Shown piece after piece: positions 16,465-24,800 of a stretch of DNA of 64,000 nt. Origin of the DNA: Pectobacterium zantedeschiae (GTDB lineage: Bacteria > Pseudomonadota > Gammaproteobacteria > Enterobacterales > Enterobacteriaceae); assembly GCF_004137795.1 (NCBI RefSeq), contig NZ_NWTM01000006.1, positions 62,001 to 126,000 of the forward strand, read 5' to 3'. Below the pieces are notes generated by a model, which saw only the letters and a program-made list of their open reading frames with translations, did no database searches and was not told the origin of the DNA. A program made the position numbers and the translations under genes. Each line of letters starts with the position of its first letter. The first letter of the stretch is position 1.

Positions 16465-16916
16465 GTTTTTTCAAATGCTTATCTCACTTTCAAGTAAATC
16501 ACTTTCTCCTCTTGTACCGTATTTGTGACATTACGACCTATAATCGCATCGATTTTGATCGCGTGTTCGGTTAGATGTCCGGTTGATAGGTGAGCGTATA
16601 CGCGGTTCTGGCGAGACAGAGAACCGGTATAGCAAAGATCATCCACCAGCAGCCCTTTTTACTGTGCTTGAGGGGGTTACGTTAGGGCTACCGAAAGTTG
16701 CTCCATTTGTTTGCGAAGATGGTGTAGTTGCGGTAGCTGATGCGCTACGGATTAAACAGAGCAACAAATAGCGAAAAGAACCACAATAGCCTGATTTTCT
16801 TGTTTGCTCTAACGCGCTCAGAACGATTTGGGCGCGTTTTTTATGAAGGATGGTGAAATTTATAGTGTGAAATTTGGAGACGCTCAAACGCGTCTGGCGA
16901 AGCAATTGACCTACGA
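16465..16916. other. Post-island intergenic stretch with a short open frame
   Basis: No gene is confidently supported. A plus-strand frame is open from 16559 to 16771 and contains ENRYSKDHPPAALFTVLEGV and VCEDGVVAVADALRIKQ, which look protein-like, but there is no proper start codon or ribosome binding site, so it may be the tail of a lost gene. AACGCGCTC...GGGCGCGTTTTTT at 16810-16841 is a terminator-like hairpin (AACGCGCTCAGA / GGGCGCGTT). Confidence 0.3.
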
Positions 16917-17243
16917 TTACACCCGCAGCCCTTCCACGCTTTCCGACGGTAAATTCATCACTGTTTTAATGCTGGTTTCGATACTACGAATGATGTCTTC
17001 ACGTGGGCCGCTGCGCCAGTCAGCACTTGCGTAAAAAGCATCAAGAACCGTAGCCATGCTTTCTGCGCTATCAAAGGCACGAATCAGGTAGTAGTAATCC
17101 GGGTCATGTAGCGAGTTACCAAACGAAACAACATCGATCCCGTGGCGTTGGTGTAGGGGAACGCTGATTTCCTGCATGATGGCGTGAAAATCAGTTCCGG
17201 TTCCTTTGAGTAAGGTGTATTGCAGTATCTCGATGGTTCTCAA
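16917..17243 (-). CDS. NIPSNAP family protein
   Basis: 108 residues if started at the TTG at 17243, which has GGAG eight bases upstream and yields (M)RTIEILQYTLLKGTGTDF, the usual NIPSNAP N-terminus. The longer frame from 17294 adds an implausible 17-residue leader. The core features are HRHGIDVVSFGNSLHDPDYY and YYLIRAFDSAESMATVLDAF, typical of this dimeric alpha-beta barrel fold. Members occur near oxidoreductases and monooxygenases, but a defined reaction is lacking. Divergent from the AraC/GyrI regulator at 17491, which may control it. Confidence 0.75.
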   Translation of the reverse strand: MRTIEILQYTLLKGTGTDFHAIMQEISVPLHQRHGIDVVSFGNSLHDPDYYYLIRAFDSAESMATVLDAFYASADWRSGPREDIIRSIETSIKTVMNLPSESVEGLRV

Positions 17244-17490
17244 AGTGTTATCTCCGTTGATATCGTTATGGGAATTCCTTGTTGATAGCGACAAAGTAAA
17301 CTGGACTTACCCATGAAGCTACAACTAATCAAATGTCCCCCTTAAGCAAAACTGCAATATGCGGTTCAAACGCGCTGTAAAGCTCTCAACCTCGTTTTTT
17401 CCATAAATGTTTCCTCTGAACGTTCTTTGGGCAAGATCAGTCAGGCAAACTGAATCGCCTTCGAGCATATTAAGCAGCACGGAGGAAGCC

Positions 17491-18366
17491 ATGTGTGATA
17501 ATAAAACTGATAGCTACGCCAGACGTTTTAAACAGGTCTTTGATTATATTGATTGTCATCTCGACGACACATTATCACTGGAAAAACTCAGTGAAGTGGC
17601 TCACTTCTCGCCATTTCATTTCCATCGTCAATTTTGTAGTTATTGTGGAATGCCACCTGGTCGTTATATCCAGATGATGCGCTTAAAACGCGCATCTTAT
17701 CGGCTGGCTTTTAATCCGTTAGAGAAAATAACTGATATCGCGTTCGACGCCGGTTTTCAGCATGCTGAATCATTTAGTCGTGCTTTCAGGCAAATGTTCG
17801 GTCTATCACCGACGAAATTTCGCCAGCAGCCCCCTTGGGTAGATTGGCATAAACGCATATCCGAGCCTTATAAAGTCAGGAGACAAACAATGCAAGGTCA
17901 GGTCAAAATCATCAATTTCCCCGCGACATCAGTCGCAATGTTGACTCATTATGGACAACCTGAGCTAATAAACGAAACGGCTGCTCGCTTTATTGAATGG
18001 CGAAAAAACACGGGTTATTCACCTGTTGCCAGCAGCCAGACATACGGTATTGCACCACACGATCCTACCTTAACACCGCAGGATGAATTTGAGTTCCGTA
18101 TTTGCGGAACAGTAACGTCACCGATTGCGGAAGACAATCGCTTCGGGGTGATAAATAGTGACATCCCAGCTGGTCGATGTGCAGTGTTGCGCCATCAGGG
18201 ATCGCATGATGCGTTAACCGGGTTGGCTAAGACTCTTTATCGCGACTGGTTGCCTGAGAGCGGAGAGGAACTGCGCGATTTCCCGCTTTTCTTCCATTAC
18301 CACAACTTTGTGCATGAGGTAGCGGAACATGAATTGCTCACGGATATCTATTTGCCTTTGAAATAA
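17491..18366 (+). CDS. AraC-family regulator with C-terminal GyrI-like ligand domain
   Basis: 291 residues. The first 110 form the AraC DNA-binding domain (FDYIDCHLDDTLSLEKLSEV, FSPFHFHRQFCSYCGMPPGR, FDAGFQHAESFSRAFRQMFG with the consensus LSPTKFRQ). The rest (VKIINFPATSVAMLTHYGQP to the end, with GRCAVLRHQGSHDAL) is a GyrI/SOUL-like small-molecule-binding domain, as in Rob-type regulators. The ATG at 17491 is chosen because of the strong GGAGG at 17481-17485; the frame is open upstream to 17407. It is probably a multidrug or stress sensor. Divergent from the NIPSNAP gene. Confidence 0.85.
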   Translation: MCDNKTDSYARRFKQVFDYIDCHLDDTLSLEKLSEVAHFSPFHFHRQFCSYCGMPPGRYIQMMRLKRASYRLAFNPLEKITDIAFDAGFQHAESFSRAFRQMFGLSPTKFRQQPPWVDWHKRISEPYKVRRQTMQGQVKIINFPATSVAMLTHYGQPELINETAARFIEWRKNTGYSPVASSQTYGIAPHDPTLTPQDEFEFRICGTVTSPIAEDNRFGVINSDIPAGRCAVLRHQGSHDALTGLAKTLYRDWLPESGEELRDFPLFFHYHNFVHEVAEHELLTDIYLPLK

Positions 18367-18521
18367 ACTGATTCAGATGGCTATGTTCATATTCATCTCA
18401 GATGTGAGACGCGCTGGGAAGCTTCCCGGCGTGTTTTTCTCAGGCTCCATTCAGGATTGGTACGAGCACCGTGAACATCAAGAAAAATATTTCGTTCAGC
18501 TATGGGATTGTATTGCGGGCT

Positions 18522-18821
18522 TTAGTTCCCGGACTGAACAGGTCGCTTTGAAGCCGATAGGTCATCGCATTTGTAGTGGCTATCGACCGATTTTTTGACG
18601 TTGTTACCGGGATGGGATTCGCATGATGTCAACTTTGAGATGAGTAGGCCGCAGGGTTCAACCCAGAGTTTTAATACGGTGATTTCATATAGTTCGTCCT
18701 GAACATAACGATGCTGAGTTCGTCTGGATAAACTGATGGTAATGTCCAGTCAGTCGATCCCGGCTGAAACTTTAAAGGATTTGCGGTCTGCTCCGGCAAT
18801 TTTGCCTTCTTGGTTATTCAT
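18522..18821 (-). pseudogene. Decayed reading frame with an in-frame TGA; product not recognised
   Basis: From the ATG at 18821 a 99-codon frame reads MNNQEGKIAGADRKSFKVSA then GID, one TGA stop where Trp would fit (GID-stop-LDITISL), and continues LSRRTQHRYVQDELYEIT and LKLWVEP to the TAA at 18522. The pattern GIDWLDITISL would resemble the start of phage or plasmid replication-initiator proteins, but this is only suggestive. The remaining bases of 18367-19054 show no supported gene. Confidence 0.35.
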
Positions 18822-19054
18822 AGTGCGACCTTATTGAACGAAGCCTCAAAACCACCCATCAAGGTAACGCGAACTGGGCTGATTTGAGAATCAGCTCGAG
18901 CACGGTAGCACAACGGTTTTACAATAAAAATCTTACTTATCAATTAACTGTATTACATATTCTGAACGCAGTGGTCGTTGTAAATATAACGGTATGAGAA
19001 CATGGTTATTTTTCACATCTAAAGAGTTCTTCGGTATGCTGAGCAGGAGTAATG

Positions 19055-19348
19055 CTACAAGAGCATAAGTAGCTCAGGCGATTTCATACTTGCCTCGAAA
19101 GGAATTATTTCTACCGTAGCGAGTCCCAGTTTCTGAAACGGATCAAGACTAAGGCGCTTTTCAAGTGATTCTCTACTATCACTCTTGGCCAGAATCACTC
19201 CACCTGTTCTTGGAATGCGTCTCCCTGAAGCGAGAAATACACCGTCTGCATAGCCTTTCTTTAACCATTCAACATGAAAAGGAATGGTGTCGTCCACTTC
19301 CTCAAGCGGCTTTACATAAGTTAAAACAACAACATAAATAACGCTCAT
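19055..19348 (-). CDS. YciI family protein
   Basis: 97 residues with the YciI pattern: VVLTYVKPLEEVDDTIPFHV, the His-containing FHVEWLKKGYADGVFLASGR and the later RESLEKRLSLDPFQKLGLAT. YciI proteins have a ferredoxin-like dimeric fold with a conserved His/Asp pair; the family is structurally related to muconolactone isomerase, but the function is generally unknown. It is isolated between degenerate sequences, with no clear operon partner and a weak ribosome binding site. Confidence 0.8.
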   Translation of the reverse strand: MSVIYVVVLTYVKPLEEVDDTIPFHVEWLKKGYADGVFLASGRRIPRTGGVILAKSDSRESLEKRLSLDPFQKLGLATVEIIPFEASMKSPELLMLL

Positions 19349-19440
19349 CTTTAAACCATTTTAAATAAGTGGTTATTTTACCTTAGCATAGCCTTTTCAG
19401 CGGATAAAGACCTTGTAAGGGGGGGAAGAAAACAGGCTTA

Positions 19441-19945
19441 TAGTAGACGTCGTACCAACAAACGATCGATTTTTATTGCGAGAGCCTCTCGATTAAAATC
19501 ATCCACCACGTTGAACGTGCGAAAACGTCTGCCATACATTAATGCATCATGCATAAAATCTATTGACCAGCTCTGGTTAAGTGCTTCCGGCATCGCCAGC
19601 GGAGCCGGATTACACACCAGCAGACGTTGCTTTTCCTTACGGCGAAAATTCAGTTTCAGCAGGCAGTAAATCCGGTGAACTCTTTTATGGTTCCAGATAT
19701 TGCTCTATCTGTGAAGTACCTGAAAAAGCTTTTTAAATCCATATCGCGGATAGCATTCAGCCATGTCGGTCAGCGATTGAATCACTGGCTTATCGCGTCG
19801 GGTGTCGGGTCGGTAAAAATAGACCGTCGCTGCTCAGCGATAACGTCTTGCATGTCTGACGTATGCTCATCGTAAATTCTGCCGTCAGATTAGCTGACGA
19901 GCTCACGCTTTATCACTGGCTTTAAAGCTTCTTTCGATGGCGTCT
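19441..19945 (-). mobile_element. IS3-family transposase (orfB) remnant
   Basis: On the minus strand, frame fragments read [54 protein letters not shown] and [20 protein letters not shown], the typical integrase-core sequence of IS3-family orfB with the first two catalytic Asp positions ([15 protein letters not shown]). The N-terminal portion has internal stops and frame changes and the C-terminal portion with the third acidic residue is missing, so the element is dead. Terminal inverted repeats were not found. It marks earlier insertion and deletion in this accessory region. Confidence 0.8.
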
Positions 19946-20119
19946 TTTGATGATGAGAATCTCTAATCTGGAGTAACAGTTTATCAGTCTGAAGGGCTGC
20001 TAAGAGCAGCAACGGACGTTGCGCTGGGAGTAACGTCCGTAGTAGTGCAGAAGGTTAGTATTTCTGGGGTATCAAAAATATGATTAAGCATGTCACATGC
20101 TCAACATACAGAGACATTC

Positions 20120-20767
20120 TTACAATTCGTTTATAGCGCTACTTTCGATGAAGGTTTTTCTGGCAATATTACCTACGATATTAGTTGAAATACCATCAAA
20201 CGTTCCGCCGATAACGCCGCCTACGAGTGGAATCATTTTACCTAAGTTGATCACACCTTTTTCACCAAATTTAGTTAGCAGTCTAAAACCAACCCGCTTG
20301 TTTATAGCGATAATCGTTTCTTTTGATATGCTCTTAATTAACTGCGTGGACATCTTCGAGCCAATAACTATTCCTGTTCCTTTAAGGATGTCCTTTGCTG
20401 CATTGCCAGCCAGGCAGGAGTAAACTAGCGCTTTAACGCGATCATCTTTAACATCATATCCTCCCATGATAGCTATTGCTGTTATCATGCGAATCTGGAC
20501 ATAAATCACGGTTGCAATGCTTGCTGGAATTGCAACCGGCATAGTGATAATACCGCCAAGCCCAGATACAAACCCGGTAGTGGCAGATTTAGTGTTTTGC
20601 CATCTAACCAGAGAATTAACCTTATTCGATAAATCTCCTTCCCCCTTCAGGTAGTTTTCAGCCATATCGTAAGATGAATCTGTTCCCGGAATAGTACCAT
20701 CTAATGCTTTATCGTAAGCCCAATTTAGAGCTTGCATGATTTTACCTTCGTTAAGCTTTTCAGTCAT
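20120..20767 (-). CDS. EcsC family protein
   Basis: 215 residues. It carries the EcsC hallmarks: NSLVRWQNTKSATTGFVSGL, GIITMPVAIPASIATVIYVQ and RMITAIAIMGGYD, followed by glycine-rich hydrophobic segments (GKMIPLVGGVIGGTFDGIST). Several segments are membrane-active or membrane-associated in character. EcsC is a little-understood family named from a Bacillus ABC transporter operon; many enterobacterial copies lie in accessory regions. AGGATATTGAC precedes the ATG. It sits between the IS3 remnant and a decayed hcp locus; a link to either is not shown. Confidence 0.8.
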   Translation of the reverse strand: MTEKLNEGKIMQALNWAYDKALDGTIPGTDSSYDMAENYLKGEGDLSNKVNSLVRWQNTKSATTGFVSGLGGIITMPVAIPASIATVIYVQIRMITAIAIMGGYDVKDDRVKALVYSCLAGNAAKDILKGTGIVIGSKMSTQLIKSISKETIIAINKRVGFRLLTKFGEKGVINLGKMIPLVGGVIGGTFDGISTNIVGNIARKTFIESSAINEL

Positions 20768-21188
20768 GTCAATATCCTATTGAAATAAATGTTAAAATCA
20801 TATTTTTATCGAAAAAATATGATTTTATTTATATTTAAATTAGTGTTATTACACTTTGTTCTCTTGCCGCATGTCGTTATTTCTAATCTTCTTTTTCTAC
20901 CGGATTTTATTGAATTCATCTTTTGATGCTTATAGTGCTTTAAATACGTTTTAACAAACGTATCATAAGGCTCATCCTCACTACCAAAAAGAGGCGTCTT
21001 AAACTCCTATACTAGGGGTATTTCGTTCTCAGTCAATGGGGAATGTCCATCATAATTTACGAATGAGCAAATCGATTCGCTAAGTTATTTGATACTAGTA
21101 GCATACTAATTATTTCATTTGAATCAATACTCTTGATCGTTCATTAACGATAATATTCAAAGCGAAAATCCTTGAAAAGGAAATTTAT
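20768..21188. other. AT-rich intergenic stretch with a coding remnant
   Basis: No intact gene. On the minus strand between about 21030 and 20870 the sequence reads EFKTPLFGSEDEPYDTFVKT then YLKHYKHQKM, with a stop upstream. This looks like the C-terminal tail of a lost gene reading toward the EcsC gene. Confidence 0.3.
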
Positions 21189-21534
21189 ATGGGTAATTGC
21201 ATACATGACTATCGAAGATAAGTCACAGTGATTTATTTCTGAGGGCTGCTCCACATTAGAATCTATCGGTAACCGATATCAGGCTGGGCATACCGATGAA
21301 ATCATGATTTTGGCTTTTAACCATATGATGAGCAATGACGGACATGCTGTTCATAATCCTATCACCCTGGTAAAACCTATCGATAAGTCAACGCCGATTG
21401 GCAATGGCATTGATGATGGCGCGGGTCTGATAATGGAGCATATCTCTATCAGGTATAAAGATGTGACATGGGCGCACCACAAAGCCAGAACGTCTGGTTA
21501 TGCATTGTGGGAAATGACTAAATTCATGAACTAA
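21189..21534 (+). pseudogene. hcp: hcp pseudogene (frameshifted, internally deleted)
   Basis: The ATG at 21189 follows AAAAGGAAATTTAT, but the first codons hit stops. After a frame change the sequence matches the island Hcp: GCSTLESIGNRYQAGHTDEI aligned with GCSSADSIGNKYQASHEDEI, and later TLVKPIDKSTPIGN aligned with EIRKPIDKATPLLA. The middle of the barrel is missing between there and the C-terminal ISIRYKDVTWAHHKARTSGY. The remaining length is about 100 codons against 159. It is a dead relative of the hcp gene at 15643. Confidence 0.8.
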
Positions 21535-21558
21535 ACAAGTGCAGGGGAGACCCTGCAT

Positions 21559-21750
21559 TCATTTTTCATCAAGCCATGTGAAGAATCTCCCCAATCCGAA
21601 GCAGACTGCGATGGCGATGATGAGATGCATGGTCTTTTCATTCCACGGAGCATATCCAACCAATAAAATATAGATGATACAAAGAAAGGATATGCTGAAA
21701 AGAGCAAATATGATGTTTTTAAATAAAAAATAAAACGACTTTTTAAGCAT
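21559..21750 (-). CDS. Small two-helix membrane protein, paralog of the next gene; candidate immunity protein
   Basis: 63 residues from the ATG at 21750 (MLKKSFYFLFKNIIFALFSI). Two transmembrane segments flank the short loop VGYAPWNEKTMHL, which is shared with the upstream neighbour (VGYAPWSEKIVYL). The frame can be extended to 21822, but this would overlap the neighbour. Together with the next gene it forms a tandem duplicated pair beside a decayed hcp, which suggests remaining immunity genes of a lost effector. No family was recognised. Confidence 0.55.
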   Translation of the reverse strand: MLKKSFYFLFKNIIFALFSISFLCIIYILLVGYAPWNEKTMHLIIAIAVCFGLGRFFTWLDEK

Positions 21751-21757
21751 TATTGAC

Positions 21758-21964
21758 TCATGTTCCTTTTTTATAAAACCAGTCAGATAACTTCCTTGGT
21801 CCAATAAAAATGGAAATGGCAATGACTAAATAGACTATTTTTTCACTCCAGGGTGCATATCCAACAAATAGAACATAAAAAATCCAAAAGAGGCATGTAC
21901 TGAAAAGACACATAGTTATGTTGTTTAATGTGAAAATAAATGCCTTTTTTAAGAAGGTAGACAT
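21758..21964 (-). CDS. Small two-helix membrane protein; tandem paralog
   Basis: 68 residues, MSTFLKKAFIFTLNNITMCL at the start, then two membrane spans around FVGYAPWSEKIVYLVIA and a basic tail SDWFYKKGT. It is clearly homologous to the 63-aa product downstream (8-bp gap). AGGA is about 9 bases before the ATG. Tandem small membrane proteins behind an effector remnant are a common immunity arrangement, but the function is inferred only from context. Confidence 0.55.
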   Translation of the reverse strand: MSTFLKKAFIFTLNNITMCLFSTCLFWIFYVLFVGYAPWSEKIVYLVIAISIFIGPRKLSDWFYKKGT

Positions 21965-21982
21965 ATCACTTAATCCTGTATT

Positions 21983-22243
21983 CTATTTTATCAATCTTTC
22001 CATTTCTCGTGATTTAGCATACCGTGTATCCGTATCAATAAAATCATAGGCTAGATAGCCAAAATTCTTATCTATCTCTGATATGCCAGAACCCATCCCT
22101 TCATAAAAATCCGTAGTGGTTAACATTCTAACTATACGATCGGCCAGTTCATCCAAGTCTGCTTCGTCATTGTTATTCCATCTGTGAATGAAAAGATTAC
22201 TTAGCCTAGATTGTAGTGTAATCGACTGGTGAGCGGAATACAT
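21983..22243 (-). CDS. Possible C-terminal remnant of an effector-type gene, 86 aa
   Basis: The reading frame MYSAHQSITLQSRLSNLFIH continues through an acidic region (DEADLDELADRIVRML) to REMERLIK. Coding-like codons (TTNETG) extend a few residues upstream of the first ATG to a stop near 22264, and no ribosome binding site fits, so this is probably the tail of a truncated gene rather than a complete one. It lies directly upstream of the two small paralogous membrane genes and opposite to the hcp pseudogene. The family is not recognised. Confidence 0.4.
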   Translation of the reverse strand: MYSAHQSITLQSRLSNLFIHRWNNNDEADLDELADRIVRMLTTTDFYEGMGSGISEIDKNFGYLAYDFIDTDTRYAKSREMERLIK

Positions 22244-22476
22244 TCCCGTTTCATTAGTAGTGTGCTATTTATTTTGGCACTTATTTCCATTTCTATTTCT
22301 CATGAGCAGTGTACCTGCTTTGGCTGGAGAAGGGATGAGCAGCCTCGCTGAATTTTGCGGTTTAATAAGTGCTTCCCTGCAACAGGTCGCTCATCGCCTG
22401 CTTGATATGAATATCCCGCTGTTTTGGCTTGCTGATGGGCATACTGCTTACTATTTGTCTTGAAAAGCGGATATCA

Positions 22477-23265
22477 TTAACGTAGTGCTTTGGGTAAACA
22501 ACCATAATGCTGTCTGAAACGGGCGGTAAAACGGGAACTCGAAAGATACCCACATTGTACTGCGATTTCTCCGATGGGTAATCGGGTAGACTGTAGCTGT
22601 GACAGCGCAAGTGACATCCGAACCTCTTCTAAGATTTGTCGAAAACTTTGCGATTCTTCCCGTAATCGTCTGCGTAATGTCGGCACGCTTAATGCCAAGC
22701 GGCTGGCTACATCTTGTGCGGTCCATGACCTGGCGGGTGAAAGCAAGATGAACTGCCGCACTTGCTCAGTAAGGTTAACGTTTCGCTCTATGAGAAGAGG
22801 TCCTGCAACGCCATCATGCAGTAACGCGAGTAAAAGGCCGAAAGCCTGATGTTTCTGTAATTCTTGCGGTAGATTATGGCGCACTGCGTGTAGCAGGTTG
22901 TCCCACATAAATACTAGCCCATCACTCAGCGGCGCGCATAACGAGCTTATTTTTGCACGTGGCCAAGATTTCAGATAGTGCGTTTTGAACTCCGTAATAA
23001 TTTCGGGCGACAACATCAATACGTCAGAATGAAAAAGACCCTGCGCAGGTTGATTAATGATCTCCATCGGCGTATTTGCAGGAATAATGATTAACTCATC
23101 TTGTGTTGCCACTATACGACTATCATTTTGAATAATGATCTTACTTCCATGGGTAATATGGCAGATAGCCGGATGAAATAGCTTTACATGATGCAGGCGA
23201 TGCATTTTGTTGGCACTCACTTCACTAGCAGTCAAGTGTTTGTGTTGAAAATGAAATTCCTGCAC
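22477..23265 (-). CDS. AraC-family transcriptional regulator
   Basis: 262 residues. The N-terminal cupin-like sensor domain (KIIIQNDSRIVATQDELIII, PANTPMEIINQPAQG) is followed by a C-terminal AraC DNA-binding domain (LSPARSWTAQDVASRLALSV, LRRRLREESQSFRQILEEVR, IAVQCGYLSSSRFTARFRQH, ending YGCLPKALR). It lies 10 bases behind the PEBP-like gene on the same strand, so the two form an operon and the regulator probably acts on its own operon. The inducer is unknown. The 22244-22476 gap shows no gene. Confidence 0.88.
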   Translation of the reverse strand: MQEFHFQHKHLTASEVSANKMHRLHHVKLFHPAICHITHGSKIIIQNDSRIVATQDELIIIPANTPMEIINQPAQGLFHSDVLMLSPEIITEFKTHYLKSWPRAKISSLCAPLSDGLVFMWDNLLHAVRHNLPQELQKHQAFGLLLALLHDGVAGPLLIERNVNLTEQVRQFILLSPARSWTAQDVASRLALSVPTLRRRLREESQSFRQILEEVRMSLALSQLQSTRLPIGEIAVQCGYLSSSRFTARFRQHYGCLPKALR

Positions 23266-23275
23266 CGTGCCACCT

Positions 23276-23833
23276 TTATCTTCCGTATGTTGCTGTTAAT
23301 TGCGCTTTCGCCAGAACGTGACTGTTTAGCATGAAGCCAACCAATGCACCACTGGCATTCTTGTCGATGGGGAGTTTATCCACATTAAGCGCCCAGACGG
23401 TAAATTGGTAATTGTGGGGTTTGTTCCCTTCAGGTGGACACGCGCCACCAAATCCAGCATAACCGAAATCATTCCGCCCCTGCACAACCCCTGCTGGTAA
23501 TTTATCTTTATTCGGGTTCCCTGAGTCAGTAGGAAGATTCAGCGTTTGCGTTGGAATATTCACCACGGTCCAGTGCCACCAACCGCTCCCAGTTGGTGCA
23601 TCAGGATCAAATACCGTGATGGCAAAACTTTTCGTGCCCTCTGGCGGGTTTTTCCATTCAAGTTGTGGAGACTCGTTGCTACCATGGCAGCCAAACCCCT
23701 CATATACCTGGTTTTGAATTAATCGGTGATCGCTGGGAATATCACGGCTGCTTATGTTGAAAGACGCTGCCGCTGAAACATTGAAACTTACGGTGACCAG
23801 AGCGCTTACTGCTATTGCAATGTGCTTTTTCAT
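23276..23833 (-). CDS. Exported YbhB/YbcL-type PEBP (Raf kinase inhibitor-like) protein
   Basis: 185 residues. A clear signal peptide (MKKHIAIAVSALVTVSFNVS, cleavage after AAA-like residues) is followed by the PEBP fold with FGCHGSNESPQLEWKNPPEG, FAITVFDPDAPTGSGWWHWT, and QGRNDFGYAGFGGACPPEGN, which hold the anion-binding-site residues (DPDAP, GxxHW). Bacterial YbhB/YbcL proteins are structural relatives of eukaryotic RKIP; E. coli periplasmic YbcL variants have been linked to modulation of host neutrophil migration. It is first gene of an operon with an AraC regulator. Confidence 0.85.
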   Translation of the reverse strand: MKKHIAIAVSALVTVSFNVSAAASFNISSRDIPSDHRLIQNQVYEGFGCHGSNESPQLEWKNPPEGTKSFAITVFDPDAPTGSGWWHWTVVNIPTQTLNLPTDSGNPNKDKLPAGVVQGRNDFGYAGFGGACPPEGNKPHNYQFTVWALNVDKLPIDKNASGALVGFMLNSHVLAKAQLTATYGR

Positions 23834-24692
23834 TCGTGTTTCCTTTGGTTAACTGGAAACATCAATGTAAAACCCGCTACGATTTCGTATTGTGCCTAAG
23901 TGATTTTATTTTGTGCCGAAACGCTCAATGGTATTGCTGATGACCTGCTCCCTGTTGATTCTTTCCCTCTTCGTTGTGCCGTGATGCTCAAGTAACGGCA
24001 GAAAGATTATCCTGCCGGATAGCTGCCATTTTTTAATCTGAAACTGGTGATTAAAAGATCATTTCACTGCTTTCTTGGGTGATTTTTGTTATGAAATGCC
24101 ACTGGTTTTTATGATGTAGATTTTTGTGCTTATTTCGTTTTTTTTGATAGTATAAAAAACCAATAATTTTGATTAAAAAATCAATGATTGCCAAACTATC
24201 TAATATTTATTTCTTAACAAGGAAATAATTACTTTAAGTTATCTAGGTGTTTATTCTGCCAAAAGTAAAAAACAGAGTGGAAATAGTTTTTATAAATTAA
24301 AATATATGAGTGGTTTGTAATTTGATCTATATATTAGCATGTTAAGTATTTCGTTTTTAACGAAATTAAAAGGCACAAAATATATTCCTTTTCTGCTAAT
24401 TGAAATAGAATGGATTATTCTGTTTTTATATGTATATTTTTACTTAATGTTAATTCAATTGATTGTTTTTATTGTGTTTTTTGTTTTAGTGATTCTATTT
24501 ACTTGCTCTGCTATATAAGCATTGACCATGCGTTTGTGTTGTGTGTATGATCCAAACTCAAAATATGAATGTATTTAACTTCCTTCTTGGTGTGACTCTT
24601 TTACACCGATATAAATCGTAAAGTTACGGTTTTATTATGGTTTTTTTAATTCGATTTTAATTTATTTCATCTCGCTGGTCGAAAAACAAATA
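23834..24692. other. Long AT-rich gene-free region upstream of the T6SS operon
   Basis: About 0.86 kb with no supported gene on either strand. From 24050 on it is very AT-rich, with runs of A and T suggestive of curved DNA and of H-NS-type binding. It presumably contains the control region of the tss operon; a sigma-54-like element is at its right end. Confidence 0.5.
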
Positions 24693-24706
24693 GGCTATTT
24701 GTTTGC
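24693..24706 (+). promoter_or_regulatory. Weak sigma-54-like promoter for the tss operon
   Basis: GG (24693-24694), 10 bases, GC (24705-24706) with TTTGC at the -12 side, in AGGCTATTTGTTTGCC. The -12 side fits consensus; the -24 side matches only AGGC. It lies about 95 bp before tssB. No VasH-type dyads like those at hcp were found nearby. Confidence 0.35.
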
Positions 24707-24800
24707 CGAATTACTGCCGTTTCTATGGATTCCGGCGGGTTTTTGGTAGGAATCGACTTTACTTCTCCGGGCTCGAGTGCCCTTACGTTGGTATAGACAC

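Noticed and set aside
16583..16771. 62-codon frame with protein-like ENRYSKDHPPAALFTVLEGV
   Set aside because: Only a TTG without ribosome binding site could start it, and the frame is open upstream to a stop at 16556-16558, so it is at most a gene tail; listed only inside the intergenic note.
18377..18598. 73-codon plus-strand frame after the AraC/GyrI gene
   Set aside because: No ribosome binding site or recognisable motif; it is antisense to the better supported decayed frame at 18522-18821.
22260..22463. 67-codon plus-strand frame with a hydrophobic N-terminus (signal-peptide-like) and ADGHTAYYLS end
   Set aside because: No ribosome binding site, overlaps the AraC gene end and resembles no known small protein; the hydrophobic start is explained by AT-rich sequence.
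24050..24690. Possible CRISPR or phage att structure in the AT-rich region before tssB
   Set aside because: No regularly spaced repeats were found; only A/T runs.
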